In this document: one piece after another, positions 10,607-22,600 of the stretch
Numbering within the stretch: the stretch's first letter is position 1
Layout of the letters: each line of letters begins with the position of its first letter
From: Vicia villosa
Lineage: Eukaryota; Streptophyta; Magnoliopsida; Fabales; Fabaceae
Direction of reading: 5' to 3'
DNA: 64,000 nt
NCBI RefSeq assembly: GCF_029867415.1
Contig: NC_081185.1
Location: 136,620,782-136,684,781 of the forward strand
Made by a program: the position numbers and the translations under genes
Notes under the pieces: generated by a model
Database searches by the model: none
Told to the model about the DNA's origin: nothing
Seen by the model: only the letters and a program-made list of their open reading frames with translations

Positions 10607-10829
10607 TGTCATCGACCACCGCATTGTTTTCGTCCAAGAAGAGAGGCTTGTCTCGTCTTGAGTCACTGGGATTGATACCGTGAAGTGGGGATGGTTTGTT
10701 GGTTGAGGAGTTTGAGAAAATGGGGTTAGGGAAATTGTGGATATGAGAGTGAGGTGTTAGAGTTGGAGGAGAAGAAGGTTGATGGCGGAGGAGAGAAATT
10801 GGTAACACTAACAAAGGGATAGTCGCCAT
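10606..10829 (-). pseudogene. truncated duplicate of exon 1 of the DUF6737-like gene
   Basis: The minus-strand frame from 10829 begins MATIPLLVLPISLLRHQPSS and is nearly identical to the first 73 residues of the intact gene at 8257, through ENNAVVDD. It then stops matching at the element boundary near 10606, before the SVWDTKPAW block. No exon 2 or 3 follows. About 175 bp of upstream DNA is duplicated as well (to about 11004). It keeps a start codon and part of the transit-peptide-like region, so it could be transcribed, but it cannot make the membrane domain. Confidence 0.85.
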
Positions 10830-11004
10830 GTTAAGTGGTCACTATAATTATTATCTTCTTGTTTCTTAATTTGTTATTTTCATTTGCGTGGGTTGGATAT
10901 TTTCCTCTAAAATTAATTATCTATAATAAGATTATAGTTATATTAGGGTTAGTGCATTTACCATATTTGGATGAGATTGGAAGAAAATTTTTCCAGCTTA
11001 AACT

Positions 11005-11165
11005 TTTTTTTTAACAGAGTGGTATCCTTCCTTCTGTGCCGACTAATCCATCCGAGAGGAGTTTTTTAAGCTCCCCCACGTAGCCTCCGAAAGTTGGTCT
11101 CGGGCTCCTTCGAACTCAGTACCTCAAGGGAAGCACGCTCTTAAGGCCCAAGCTCCACCGTAGTA
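11005..11165 (-). mobile_element. SINE-like insertion with oligo(A) tail
   Basis: On the minus strand the ~160-bp unit begins ACGGTGGAGCTTGGGCC, contains TACTGAGTTCGAAGGAG (close to a pol III B box, GTTCGANNC) and ends CCACTCTGTTAAAAAAAAA. The flanks CTTAAACT on one side and CTTTTAAATT on the other resemble a decayed target duplication. The unduplicated locus near 8450 reads CTTAAATT with no insert, which supports a later insertion into the copy. Confidence 0.5.
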
Positions 11166-11249
11166 CTTTTAAATTTTTTTTAAAGGAGATTTGTTGTGGT
11201 TTTCTATTCGGGAGATTAGTCTTTATCGTTGTCGTTTGTTGTAGTTTTC

Positions 11250-11370
11250 TTCTGTCTATATTGTTGTTGTTTATTGTAGTTTTCTTCTGTTCAAAAGATA
11301 AGTCTATACAATATTGTTGTTGTTTATTGTAGTTTTCTTCTATTCAAAATATAAGTCTATACAATAGGAT
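11250..11370. repeat. short direct repeat (about 65-bp period)
   Basis: Roughly two and a half copies of a block containing TTGTTGTTTATTGTAG, TTTTCTTCTGTTCAAAA and AAGTCTATACAATA are arranged head to tail. There is no coding content. Confidence 0.6.
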
Positions 11371-11397
11371 ATTCAATTTCAACTAAAAAAAATCTTA

Positions 11398-11979
11398 GGC
11401 TAAATTACCTCCAGCATCATTTAAGTTATTTAATAGTTATTTAATTGTAACAAGTCAATCCTTTATGTTTTTTTGTTATATGTGGGTTAATTGAAACATA
11501 CACCGTTGACCTATTTCTAATTTATTTTGTTCTATTAATTTTATTTTAACTTCTAAAATTCATATTAAAATCCATTTTTGGTCTAAAAATTATGAAAAAA
11601 TTCCTAAAAATATTTCTTCTCATTTTACACTTCGTGTAATTTTATGAGAATTTTATTTTCTGTTTTACTATTTTTCTTTAATTTCTTCTTTTGAGTGCAT
11701 TTTAATTAGTTTAAAAATACTTTTATACACTAAAAAATTCTGAAAATTTTATTATATGATCCAATGATGTTCTTTGATCCATGTTACGTGACATGTTAGT
11801 ACCATTAATGTTACTTCATCTTTTTTGAAAAGGATTTTGAGAAAAAGGTCAACGGTGCAGACGTTGGTTAACATAAAGGACCAACATGTAGCGAAGAAGG
11901 ACTAACTTATTACAATTAAAACATAAAGGACTAACTTGTTACAATTAAAAAACTTAAAGACCCAGGGGACAATTTAGCC
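11398..11979. mobile_element. non-autonomous TIR element (Mutator-like)
   Basis: The left end GGCTAAATTACCTCC and the inverted right end GGCTAAATTGTCCCC match at the outer bases. Further inside, AATTGTAACAAGT and CCTTTATGTTTT occur on both arms in inverted orientation. The element is about 580 bp and has no open frame. The flanking 9-mers AAAATCTTA and AAAATTAAA are similar but not identical, so a 9-bp duplication is only suggested. Confidence 0.5.
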
Positions 11980-12835
11980 AAAATTAAATTAGTTTGTCAT
12001 CTTTAAATTTTGTATTGATATCAATATGACTTTTTTTATAATTTTAAGCTAGTCTTTTTAATCATTAAACATTTGTAATGTTAGTAAAAAAATAGACTTT
12101 GTCACAAAAAGAAATAGGAAAGAGAGAAGTTAGTGAGAGAAAAGTTGAAGAGAGAATGAAATTATGTGAGCCCTCTTACTTTTTCTAGTCTCCTCTAAAA
12201 TGAAAAGAAATGACAAAAAGAAATAATTTTTTGCTATATTCCATACATGCCCTTATATCTTCTTAATATATAATTTTTTTATATTTTTATAGAGGATAAT
12301 TATCTTCTCAAAATTTTACACACTTCTTTATCTTTTATTTTTCTCATATTTCTCTTATAACAAATAATCTTATAAATCTTTTTTAAGTATTTGTTATCTA
12401 TTTATCTCTTCTCAGACTCTCTCTCACATACTTCTCTCTTCTCACTTTCTCTTTATAACGAAGCACACCTTTAATCTTCATAGAGTCTCAACTCGTTTTT
12501 TTAAGATGTATGCATATGACTCATCATCCTCTTCCTTGTAGAAAAAAATTTCTCAAAATTTTCAAAACCTATAATCACTCCAATTTGTTTTCGTTTTCTA
12601 TAAAATCAATTGAAGTTATTCTTTAAAGAAAATCAATCACTGCTCTTAAAGAAATTGCTCATGTATTCATCTTTCAAAAAAATTAAAATCTATATATTAG
12701 TGATAAAAAGAAGCTGCAATTTACGTTGTAAAAAAGAATGGACGATACATTGGAAGGAGATTTTGGGGAGTAGAAATAGGAAAATAAATTTAATTGTTTT
12801 TTATTTTATTTTACTAAATTTAAAGGTTGAAGATG
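11980..12835. other. AT- and pyrimidine-rich intergenic DNA
   Basis: No gene or terminus was recognised. Stretches of TCTCTCTC-like sequence occur near 12400-12460. The open frame that starts at 12610 is chance until it joins the LINE at about 12836. Confidence 0.45.
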
Positions 12836-15492
12836 AAGTTTTATCCAACTTCAAGTTCAAAATCATCTCTAAAATCATTGCTGACAGATTAGCATCTATT
12901 ATGCCGAACCTCGTTTCCTCCGAACAACGTGCTTTCATCAAGGGTCGTAATATCAAGGATAGCATTTGTCTTGCTTCGGAAGCCATCAATCTTCTTGACT
13001 CCAAAAGCTGGTATGTTAATGTAGCTCTTAAAATCGACATTGCCAAAGCGTTTGACACCCTTAGTTGGCCTTTCCTTCTGAATGTTCTCAAGCAGTTCGG
13101 TTTTAACATAACCTTTTGCTCTTGGATCAACAGTATTCTTCATTCTGCCCGCCTCTCTGTGTCCATCAATGGCACTCCGCAAGGTTTTTTCAGCTGCTCG
13201 AGAGGGGTTCGTCAAGGTGACCCTCTCTCCCCTCTTCTTTTTTGCCTCGCCGAAGACGTGCTCAGTCGTAGTATTTCCCGGTTAGTTGTTGCAGGCTCTC
13301 TTGATTTGCTTTTTGGTCCTAGGAACATTAAAGTTCCCTCTCACTCCTTCTATGCCGACGACATTTTTGTCTTTTGCAAAGGTTCGTCTGCTAACATAAA
13401 AGCTCTCATTGGTACCTTCAAGGCTTATGCTGATATTTCTGGACAACTTATCAGTTCGAGAAAATCCACCATCCACTCCAGGGCTATGTCTTCTTCTAGA
13501 CTCAACATCCTTGCTGCTCTCACTGGTTTCAGTAAAGGCGAGGCTTATTTTTCTTACCTCGGGGTCCCTATTTTCAAGGGCTCTCCCAAAGTGAAATTCT
13601 TTCAACCGCTTGCCGACAAATTCTTATGCAAGCTGGCTTCTTGGAAAGGCTCACTCCTCTCTTTCGTTGGGCGGGTTGAGCTTGTGAAATCTTGTCTTCA
13701 CAGCATGCTTATTCACTCTCTTGCGGTTTATTCCTGGTCAATCTCCCTCCTTATGAAGCTTGAGTGCGCTTCTAGGAATTTCATTTGGAGCGGGGATGTT
13801 TCGAAACGCAAATTAGTTACCGTTGCTTGGTCGAATATTTGCAACCCTCTCTCTGAAGGAGGTTTAGGCCTTCGTTCTTTAGTTACTCTCAACGCTGCAT
13901 CTAATTTGAAGCTCTGTTGGGATGTTTTTTCCTCGGCTGAATCTTGGGCTACTCTTCTCAAAGGTCGTCTCCTCCGTCATTCGGGTATCATTAAACACCA
14001 CATTTTTTCCTCCATCTGGTCCGGTATTAAATAGGTTTACAGCAAGGTTTTGGAGAATTCTTCCTGGCTTCTTGGCAATGGTCGCAACATCATGTTCTCC
14101 GATTCTTGGTGCGGTCCTCCTTTGCTTCATGACTTGGTTAATTCGGTTGACGTTGTGGACTTTCCAGTCAGCACCATCATCTCGGGTCACAGCTGGAATT
14201 TGGCAGCTCTCCCTTATCCTGTTCCCATTTCGGTTTCTACTCGAGTTTCTAATTGTTTAATTCCTTTTGATCTTCGTCCGGACAAGTTGGTTTGGAATCC
14301 CTCTCCTACGGGTGAACTTACTTTTCAGCTTGCTTATGAGTTTCTTAGATGCAAGAAACCTCCTGTCAGTTGGCATCGTTTTGTTTGGTCCAAACACTTT
14401 CCTCCTTCCAAATCCTTTTTGGTGTGGCGGCTTATCCTTGGCAAGATTCCGACGGACGACAATCTTTCCCGTAGAGGTTTTTTGTTTGCTTTTGCTTGCA
14501 GCCTTTGTAACACGTCGGTGGAATCCTCTCAACACTTGTTCTTTGAGTGTCCTTTTGCTGCTGCTCTTTGGTCATGGCTTTCTACCATGTTTGATTGTCG
14601 TTCCGCTATTCGTAATTGGGAGGATGTTTGGCATCTTTGTGGCCTCTTTCGGTTTGGGCAATGTGCTACTGTCGCACACTCTGCAATTCTTCACCTTTTC
14701 AATGTTGTCTGGCTCGCTAGAAACAGCATCAGATTCCTCGGCAATGCGATTTCGCTTTCCTCTTCTTCTTCTTCTATCATGGCAGCATGTTCTACTTCCT
14801 GTATTGGTTCGAAAGCTACTCCGCATCTTTCCTTATCCGACTTTGCCATCCTTAAAAAGTTTTGTATTTCTATTCTGCCTCCGAAACCCCCCAAATTGGT
14901 TGAGGTGATCTGGAATCCCCCTCCTTGGAATTGGATTAAAGCTAACAGTGATGGTGCGTCTTCTAATAATTCGGCTATTTCGGCGTGCGGTGGTTTATTC
15001 AGATACCACAATGGCAACTCGTTGGTGCTTTTTCGCATTTTTTGGGTGTCTCTAATTCGCTCATTGCCGAACTCACAGGTGTTATGTTAGCTATCGAGTT
15101 CGCCAATGAGAAAAACTGGACACATCTTTGGTTGGAATCTGATTCTACTGCGGTGATTAAGGCTTTCAACCCCCCTATAGGGTGCCTTGGAAAATTAGAA
15201 CTAGATGGATTAATTGTGTTAATATAACCTCTCACATGTCTTTTGTTATTTCCCACATTTATAGAGAAGAGAACACTTGTGCAGACTCCCTTGCTAACTT
15301 CGGGCTCACGATTACTGATTCGATCTTTTTTATGTTTATCCCTCTTTTTTGAGAACTGATTTTGTTAGGAATAGACTCGGTTTGCCTTTCCTTAGATTCT
15401 CTAGCTCTTGAGCGGGTTTCGGTTTGGTCCCCCCGGCTCTCTTTTGTATCCTGCTTTTTCTTTTTATTGATATTCAGCCTTATTTAAAAAAA
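12836..15492 (+). mobile_element. 5'-truncated L1-type LINE with poly(A) tail
   Basis: The 5' end falls inside the reverse transcriptase region. The 3' end is a short A run at 15486-15494 after TATTCAGCCTTATTT. The octamer AAGTTTTA occurs at 12836-12843 and again at 15493-15500; this is a weak candidate for the target duplication. The endonuclease domain is missing, so the copy cannot move by itself. Confidence 0.8.
12844..15352 (+). pseudogene. LINE reverse transcriptase - zf-RVT - RNase H polyprotein, broken
   Basis: Order of domains: reverse transcriptase (12850-13600) with IIADRLASIMPNLVS, EQRAFIKGRNI, DIAKAFDTLSW, GVRQGDPLSPLLF and the catalytic SFYADDIFVF. Then comes the connecting region, a zf-RVT segment (about 14290-14580) with WSKHFPPSKSFLVWRLI and a Cys/His cluster ending HLFFECPF. 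A plant-type RNase H follows from about 14930 (ANSDGASSNN, then LIAELTGVMLAIEFA, then WLESDSTAVI, then YREENTCADSLANFG). Lesions: an in-frame TAG at 14032-14034, a frameshift in a T-rich stretch near 15025-15060, and a second shift near 15180. It is decayed but recognisable throughout. Confidence 0.9.
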
Positions 15493-15494
15493 AA

Positions 15495-15765
15495 GTTTTA
15501 GAATTATGTTCTTAAAATCTTAACTTTTAAATGATCATTTTGTTACAATATTAAACTTGAAGGAACATATTTAAAATATTTTTCAATGCATATAGGCAAA
15601 TAACAATGAAGTTGGATGTAAATTTTTTTAAGTGGAATATAAACAACCTTGAATATTTTAAAAGGCACAAACACTTAAATGTGAGCTCTTTGTGATATTT
15701 AAATTATGAGATAATCCACGACTCTATTTTCGGAATAAATGTTTCTAGCTTATTAAGATGGACAC
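15495..15765. other. spacer with a diverged partial copy of the adjacent tandem unit
   Basis: From about 15640 the sequence contains GGCACAAACACTTAAATGTG and a GAGCTC that match an internal part of the 1.245-kb unit, so the ancestral unit itself had internal repetition. Confidence 0.45.
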
Positions 15766-15895
15766 TTAAACAAGTTAAATGTGAGCTCTTATTATATATT
15801 TTAATAATGTCGCATATTTTTTCATTGATGTTAAGTTATTATAATGTTCAAGGATAATTGTAAGTGGAATTAATGAGGTTGAATTTTCAAAACAA

Positions 15896-16045
15896 TACTC
15901 CCTTCATTTTTATTTATAAGTAAATTTTAACTTTTTATATTCATTGAATAAAGATTGTATTTAGTCTTTATATCATTCAAATACAATATTCATTTATTGA
16001 ATCTAAAAACTCAAAATTTGCTTTTAAATAGAAATGGAGTGAGTA
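15896..16045. mobile_element. Stowaway-type MITE, TA target duplication (copy in unit 1)
   Basis: The element spans 15898-16043 (146 bp) with terminal repeats CTCCCTTCATTTTTATTTAT and, inverted, CTCACTCCATTTCTATTTAA. TA flanks both ends. The same element recurs at about 17143-17288 and 18389-18534 through the tandem amplification. Confidence 0.75.
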
Positions 16046-16130
16046 TAAAATAACTAAATCATTGAAGATTTTGAAAGACACAAACAAGTTAAATGTGAGC
16101 TCTTATTGATACTTAGAGAAATGCTAGCAA

Positions 16131-16292
16131 CACTTTCTTTTCAACACTTTCTTCAATACTCACTTTTTTATTGGTTGAAACATGTGTGGGTCCTACCACT
16201 TTATGTGGAATTCATTTTCAAAGTGAGAGACTCACACATGTTTCAACTAATAAAAAAATGAGTGTTAGAGAGAGTGTTGAAAAGAGAGTGTT
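16131..16292. mobile_element. inverted-repeat MITE with ~55-bp arms (copy in unit 1)
   Basis: The arms begin AACACTTTCTTTTCAACAC and, inverted, AACACTCTCTTTTCAACAC. They stay paired through TTTTTTATTGGTTGAAACATG, leaving a small loop, so the transcript could form a near-perfect hairpin. Copies lie at about 17376-17537 and 18622-18784. No convincing target duplication was seen. GAGAAATGCTAG just outside the left arm may be the true terminus. Confidence 0.7.
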
Positions 16293-19200
16293 TCATTTAT
16301 AAGTATTTCATGCTTATCAAGGTGGACACTCATATATGTCTTTTAGTTTTTCCATTTATAAATTATTCAAATGCAAATAGTCAATTTCTAATATAGATCA
16401 CTCGGATGCCCAAGATTAGATTTTATGATAGAAAGTTGGTACATATTTATAAAGCTATTATGACTGATTTGCCACAAATGTGTTTGCTTTCATATATAAT
16501 CTTAACACTTTTTTGCGAGGTCGGCATGTCAACTGACAAAATTGAAACAACTCTTGCACTTCGGTTACCTTGGAGGTTTAATTTAAAACCTCTTTAGAAT
16601 TATTATAATTTGCTAAATAATTATGTTAGCTCGTACATGTTAGGTCTAATTTATATATCAAAATATTTGTTTCATTTTAGAACCTTTGGATTTGTGTCCA
16701 ACATGTTATGATAATAACTATATCAATAAAGTCAACATGTATGAGAGAACATATTATATTGTTTATATATAATATTAAAATTAAAATAAAAGTCAAATTC
16801 TCTAGAGTTCGAAATAAAAATTAAATTTTACAGGGATTTAGATAAAACAAATCAAATTCCTTCAAAATTTAGACTTTAGATCTTCGTATTATTGAATTTT
16901 GGGGAAGATCTTACATGCAATTGTTTTCGATGAAAAAAAAAGGTAAGATAATTAATATCAAAAATCAAATCATTTTCGGTTCAAATAAATATTAAGAAAA
17001 CAATATTCATTTAAACAAGTTAAATGTGAGCTCTTATTATATATTTTAATAATGTCACATATTTTTTCATTGATGTTAAGTTATTATAATGTTCAAGGAT
17101 AATTGTAAGTGGAACTAATGAGGTTGAATTTTCAAAACAATACTACCTTCATTTTTATTTATAAGTAAATTTTAACTTTTTATATTCATTGAATAAAGAT
17201 TGTATTTAGTCTTTATATCATTCAAATACAATATTCATTTATTGAATCTAAAAAGTCAAAATTTGCTTTTAAATAGAAATGGAGTGAGTATAACATAACT
17301 AAATCATTGAAGATTTTGAAAGACACAAACAAGTTAAATGTGAGCTCTTATTGATACTTAGAGAAATGCTAGCAACACTTTCTTTTCAACACTCTCTTCA
17401 ATACTCACTTTTTTATTGGTTGAAACATGTGTGAGTCCTACCACTTTATGTGGAATTCATTTTCAAAGTGAGAGACTCACACATGTTTCAACCAATAAAA
17501 AAATGAGTGTTAGAGAGAGTGTTGAAAATAGAGTGTTTCATTTATAAGTATTTCATGCTTATCAAGGTGGACACTCATATATGTCTTTTAGTTTTTCCAT
17601 TTATAAATTATTCAAATGCAAATAGTCAATTTCTAATATAGATCACTCGGATGCCCAAGATTAGATTTTATGATAGAAAGTTGGTACATATTTATAAAGC
17701 TATTATGACTGATTTGCCACAAATGTGTTTGCTTTCATATATAATCTCAACACTTTTTTGCGAGGTCGGCATGTCAACTGACAAAATTGAAACAACTCTT
17801 GCACTTCGGTTACCTTGGAGGTTTAATTTAAAACCTCTTTAGAATTATTATAATTTGCTAAATAATTATGTTAGCTCGTACATGTTAGGTCTAATTTATA
17901 TATCAAAATATTTGTTTCATTTTAGAACCTTTGGATTTGTGTCCAACATGTTATGATAATAACTATATCAATAAAGTCAACATGTATGAGAGAACATATT
18001 ATATTGTTTATATATAATATTAAAATTAAAATAAAAGTCAAATTCTCTAGAGTTCGAAATAAAAATTAAATTTTACAGGGATTTAGATAAAACAAATCAA
18101 ATTCCTTCAAAATTTAGACTTTAGATCTTCGTATTATTGAATTTTGGGGAAGATCTTACATGCAATTGTTTTCGATGAAAAAAAAAAGGTAAGATAATTA
18201 ATATCAAAAATCAAATCATTTTCGGTTCAAATAAATATTAAGAAAACAATATTCATTTAAACAAGTTAAATGTGAGCTCTTATTATATATTTTAATAATG
18301 TCGCATATTTTTTTCATTGATGTTAAGTTATTATAATGTTCAAGGATAGTTGTAAGTGGAATTAATGTGGTTGAATTTTCAAAACAATACTCCCTTCATT
18401 TTTATTTATAAGTAAATTTTAACTTTTTATATTCCTTGAATAAAGATTGTATTTAGTCTTTATATCATTCAAATACAATATTCATTTATTGAATCTAAAA
18501 AGTCAAAATTTGCTTTTAAATAGAAATGGAGTGAGTATAAAATAACTAAATCATTGAAGATTTTGAAAGACACAAACAAGTTAAATGTGAGCTCTTATTG
18601 ATACTTAGAGAAATGCTAGCAACACTTTCTTTTTAACACTCTCTTCAATACTCACTTTTTTATTCGTTGAAACATGTGTGGGTCCTACCACTTTATGTGG
18701 AATTCATTTTCAAAGTGAGAGACTCACACATGTTTCAACCAATAAAAAAATGAGTGTTAGAGAGAGTGTTGAAAAGAGAGTGTTTCATTTATAAGTATTT
18801 CATGCTTATCAAGGTGGACACTCATATATGTCTTTTAGTTTTTCCATTTATAAATTATTCAAATGCAAATAGTCAATTTCAAATATAGATCACTCGGATG
18901 TCCAAGATTAGATTTTATGATAGAAAGTTGGTACATATTTATAAAGCTATTATGGCTGATTTGCCACAAATGTGTTTGCTTTCATATATAATCTCAACAC
19001 TTTTTTTGCGAGGTCGGCATGTCAACTGACACAATTGAAACAACTCTTGCACTTCGGTTACCTTGGAGGTTTAATTTAAAACCTCTTTAGAATTATTATA
19101 ATTTGCTAAATAATTATGTTAGCTCGTACATGATAGGTCTAATTTATATATCAAAATATTTGTTTCATTTTAGAACCTTTGGATTTGTGTCCAACATGTT

Positions 19201-19497
19201 ATGATAATAACTATATCAATAAAGTCAACATGTATGAGAGAACATATTATATTGTTTATATATAATATTAAAATTAACATAAAAGTCAAATTCTCTAGAG
19301 TTCGAAATAAAAATTAAATTTTACAGGGATTTAGATAAAACAAATCAAATTCCTTCAAAATTTAGACTTTAGATCTTCGTATTATTGAATTTTGGGGAAG
19401 ATCTTACATGCAATTGTTTTCGATGAAAAAAAAAAGGTAAGATAATTAATATCAAAAATCAAATCATTTTCGGTTCAAATAAATATTAAGAAAACAA

Positions 19498-19665
19498 ACC
19501 TTGAACCCAGAAAAATTTATGCTATTGCAATCCATCATAGAGAACTTTTCCAAGCGTCATTAGGTTTCAAGCGCTTCATATGTTTCCATTTAGGTTAGAT
19601 CTTCAATATTCAACATGCTTTTATAATGAAGTCCCTTAGGTTTCACGCAGATCACTAATGACAGT
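19498..19665. other. short unique segment ending in the ACAGT target site
   Basis: There is no gene. Its last five bases (19661-19665, ACAGT) are one half of the target duplication of the solo LTR that follows. Confidence 0.5.
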
Positions 19666-22600
19666 TGTAGCGGGGAAAATCTGAGATCAAAGCCATGGAA
19701 TTGACTCGACTCAATATTTCATTTGAAATCGCCACCGCACTTTATTGTTTCCAAAGGTAAAGGGAAAAGAACGTAAAACCCAAACTTTGTTTTTTAAAAC
19801 AAAAAGAGAACTCAGGTTCGGGTGTTGATTATACAAGGGGAAGGTTTTAAGCACCCCTCATAACTGTGGTATTCCACAGGAACCTTTTTGAAAATCTGTG
19901 TCGTGTGTGCTAAAAAAAGAGTTTGTTTTATTTTAAAAATAAGATCGGTAAGACATTAAGCCTTGTGCCTACGTACCTCCTCGGTGCAATGGAGAAGTCA
20001 GAGCTAATGTAGTTCCGCTTAAAAGGGAAAACATTTTTAAAACGAATAAACACTTTATTGTCGTCGGAGAGAAATACTCAGCCATTGATCTTGAGCATGA
20101 GAACAAACGAGTTCTTTGCATCGCAAATGAAAGAAGGGCTCCAACTTGGATAAAATCGACGAGTATGCCACTAGCTCTCTCACGCGGAAAAGATCTCATT
20201 ATATCAATCAATTTCAAAATCGTGGGGTATAACCCCTTGTTTCAACAATTAATCGTGTCTAAACTTTTTGAAGAAAAAGGCCACTAAGGGCAAAAGATAT
20301 TTTAAAAGAAAAAGGTTTTGAAAAGGTTGCAAACATAAGAAGGTTTTGTAAAAAGGGAGAAGATTTTGAAAATTAAAGAAGGGGAGGAGATGAAGAGGCT
20401 AACCTAGTGCATAAAATAAAAGCTAGGGAAAAGAATGGTCTAACCGAAATAAGAAGCCAACACTTGACATTATGAGTCAAGGTAGATTTCCCATCCTTTG
20501 GACTTATCAATACCAAACCAACACATTACCACTTGGGGATCCAGATGAACTTATTATCTTAGCACCATCTCGCATTAAGCACATTAAAATTCTGACGAAA
20601 ATCGGGCAGAGTAACGGCTGTTTTTGGGTAAAATCCTTATCTCAATGCCTTGGAATTAACCATCAAGGACTTTCAAGGAAATACCTGCATACACAAACAG
20701 ACAACAATCCAATGCCAGACAGACAGAACAACCACAGAGTAATAACAGAATAAGGGTCCAGAGGCACTAAGTCCATAAGTCCGAATCTCCAAAATGCTCG
20801 GGATAGTAACCAATAGTCCGAAAGAGAGCCTTATGTGTTTTTTAGATTTTGTGTTATTTATTAATGTTTTAGCATAAAAGTAAAGTATGGTCCAAGTGGA
20901 CAAAAGAAAATAGCGGAAACATAAACAATACGTCCAAATGGACAAAGAGAAAATAGCGGAATGTAAATATGATGAAATGATAAAGCATAAAGCAAAATAT
21001 AAAGAGCAATATAATAAATTGCGGAAATTAAAGTCAATTGTTAGATGTTAAAGATAACCATCTTGAAACTTGTCAAGTATGTTATCAAAGTTAGCAATGA
21101 AGATCGATGGTGAGTGAAGGATGTTCTCGGATTTAAATTCAATGGACATTTATCAGAAGCTTGATAAAATCATAGCGACGACACGATAAATCTCCATGAG
21201 TCTTAAATCAACTGCATACAATTCTCTTCCATATTTTATCTTTTTTATTCGGGACACGAAATATTGCGCTATGTTAAGCAGATCGCCAAGTGATTTATGT
21301 AGAAATCACTCTACAACGAGGCCGGTCAAAACTTTATGTGCTAATGCATGCGAGAGAAGCGATATGTAGATCACTCTCCGAAAGCAATACCGCACGAAAA
21401 GAAAAATAAGGAGCGATCTAGTCTTTACCAAGAATCCATAAGAATTCTCAAGGCATTAAGACTTTCATCGATCAAAATAAAAAGAAGTAAAAGATGGAAC
21501 CACATTCAAAAGCTCCTTTCATCCATAATTTCAATCACTTAGTTTTGCGGATTTGGATTCTCATCCTATCGACGCCCTAAGTCCATTGAAATTAGAGAGA
21601 AATTAGGCCTTTAACTTGTGATTCAAAGAAAATATCAAAAGAATGGAGTAGAAGATGAGTTAGAACCAAAAACAAGTTAAAAGAGGCAAAAAAACACATT
21701 TTGCTCAGATGTAAATCGATTTGCACAGAGTGTAAATCGATTTACATAACTTTGTTTTCAAATCTGCGCAGTTTTTTAGTTATGTAAATCGATTTGCACA
21801 ACACAATTTTTCAAAAAAACAGCAAATCAAGGGAAGAAAACTTATTTAAACATAAAACCAAACACCTTGTGATCTTGGATCAATTTGTGCACGAAAATGT
21901 ATCAAGTAAGCAAGCAAAACTCAGCAATGTAGCACCAAAGGTGCATCAAACATAAACAACAATGGATCACATCTTGGATTATGGAAAGGATATAGAATTT
22001 TACCAAATCTTTCACAATCTTTGAATCTTCTTCAAGAACACACAACCACAAGCATTGATCTCTCACAATTGATGAAGAAAGTGATGTTTAGATGGAGGTT
22101 TAGCTCTAAATTAGTGAGGTTCAAGATGTGACTCACTAATTTTTATGGAAGAAGAAGAGAGCTTTGAGTGAGGGGTTTGGAAGAGATGAGGAGAGAAAGA
22201 GCAAGAGTTTTCTTGGCTATCAAAGCTTGAAAAATGAAGAGGGGAATGGCTCAATTTATAGCACTTAGGCTTGGGAAATTTTGTGGCTTGGAGTTAGGAT
22301 TGGAAAATAGAATTAGGCTTGGGAAATGGTTTTGGAGCCAAAAAAGAGATCCAATGGTCTTGATGCAATCTCATGAGGGTTTATGATCAAATGATGTAGG
22401 TAATCAAATACAAGAGCTAAGTCATGCTTCTCATGCTTGCAAATGATGTCAACACTTCCAAAAGCTGAAATTTGCCTTCATTTTTCCAAATTCGCACTGG
22501 TGCAATCGATTTACACTTTATGTAAATCTATTTACATTGCTGAAAAAGGCAAAATCTGGGGCAAAAACAGTTATGAAAATCGATTGTTGTCTTATGCAAA

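Larger units (their letters stand above)
15766..19497. repeat. 1.245-kb unit repeated three times in tandem
   Basis: The units start at 15766, 17011 and 18257 with TTAAACAAGTTAAATGTGAG; spacings are 1245 and 1246 bp. By eye the copies are about 98-99% identical. Each contains a Stowaway-like MITE, a second inverted-repeat MITE and a 63-codon open frame. The MITEs sit at the same place in every copy, so amplification happened after both insertions. No protein family was recognised. Confidence 0.95.

Noticed and set aside
12801..15256. Many antisense and alternate-frame open frames over the LINE
   Set aside because: They shadow the reverse transcriptase/RNase H reading, which has clear catalytic motifs on the + strand.
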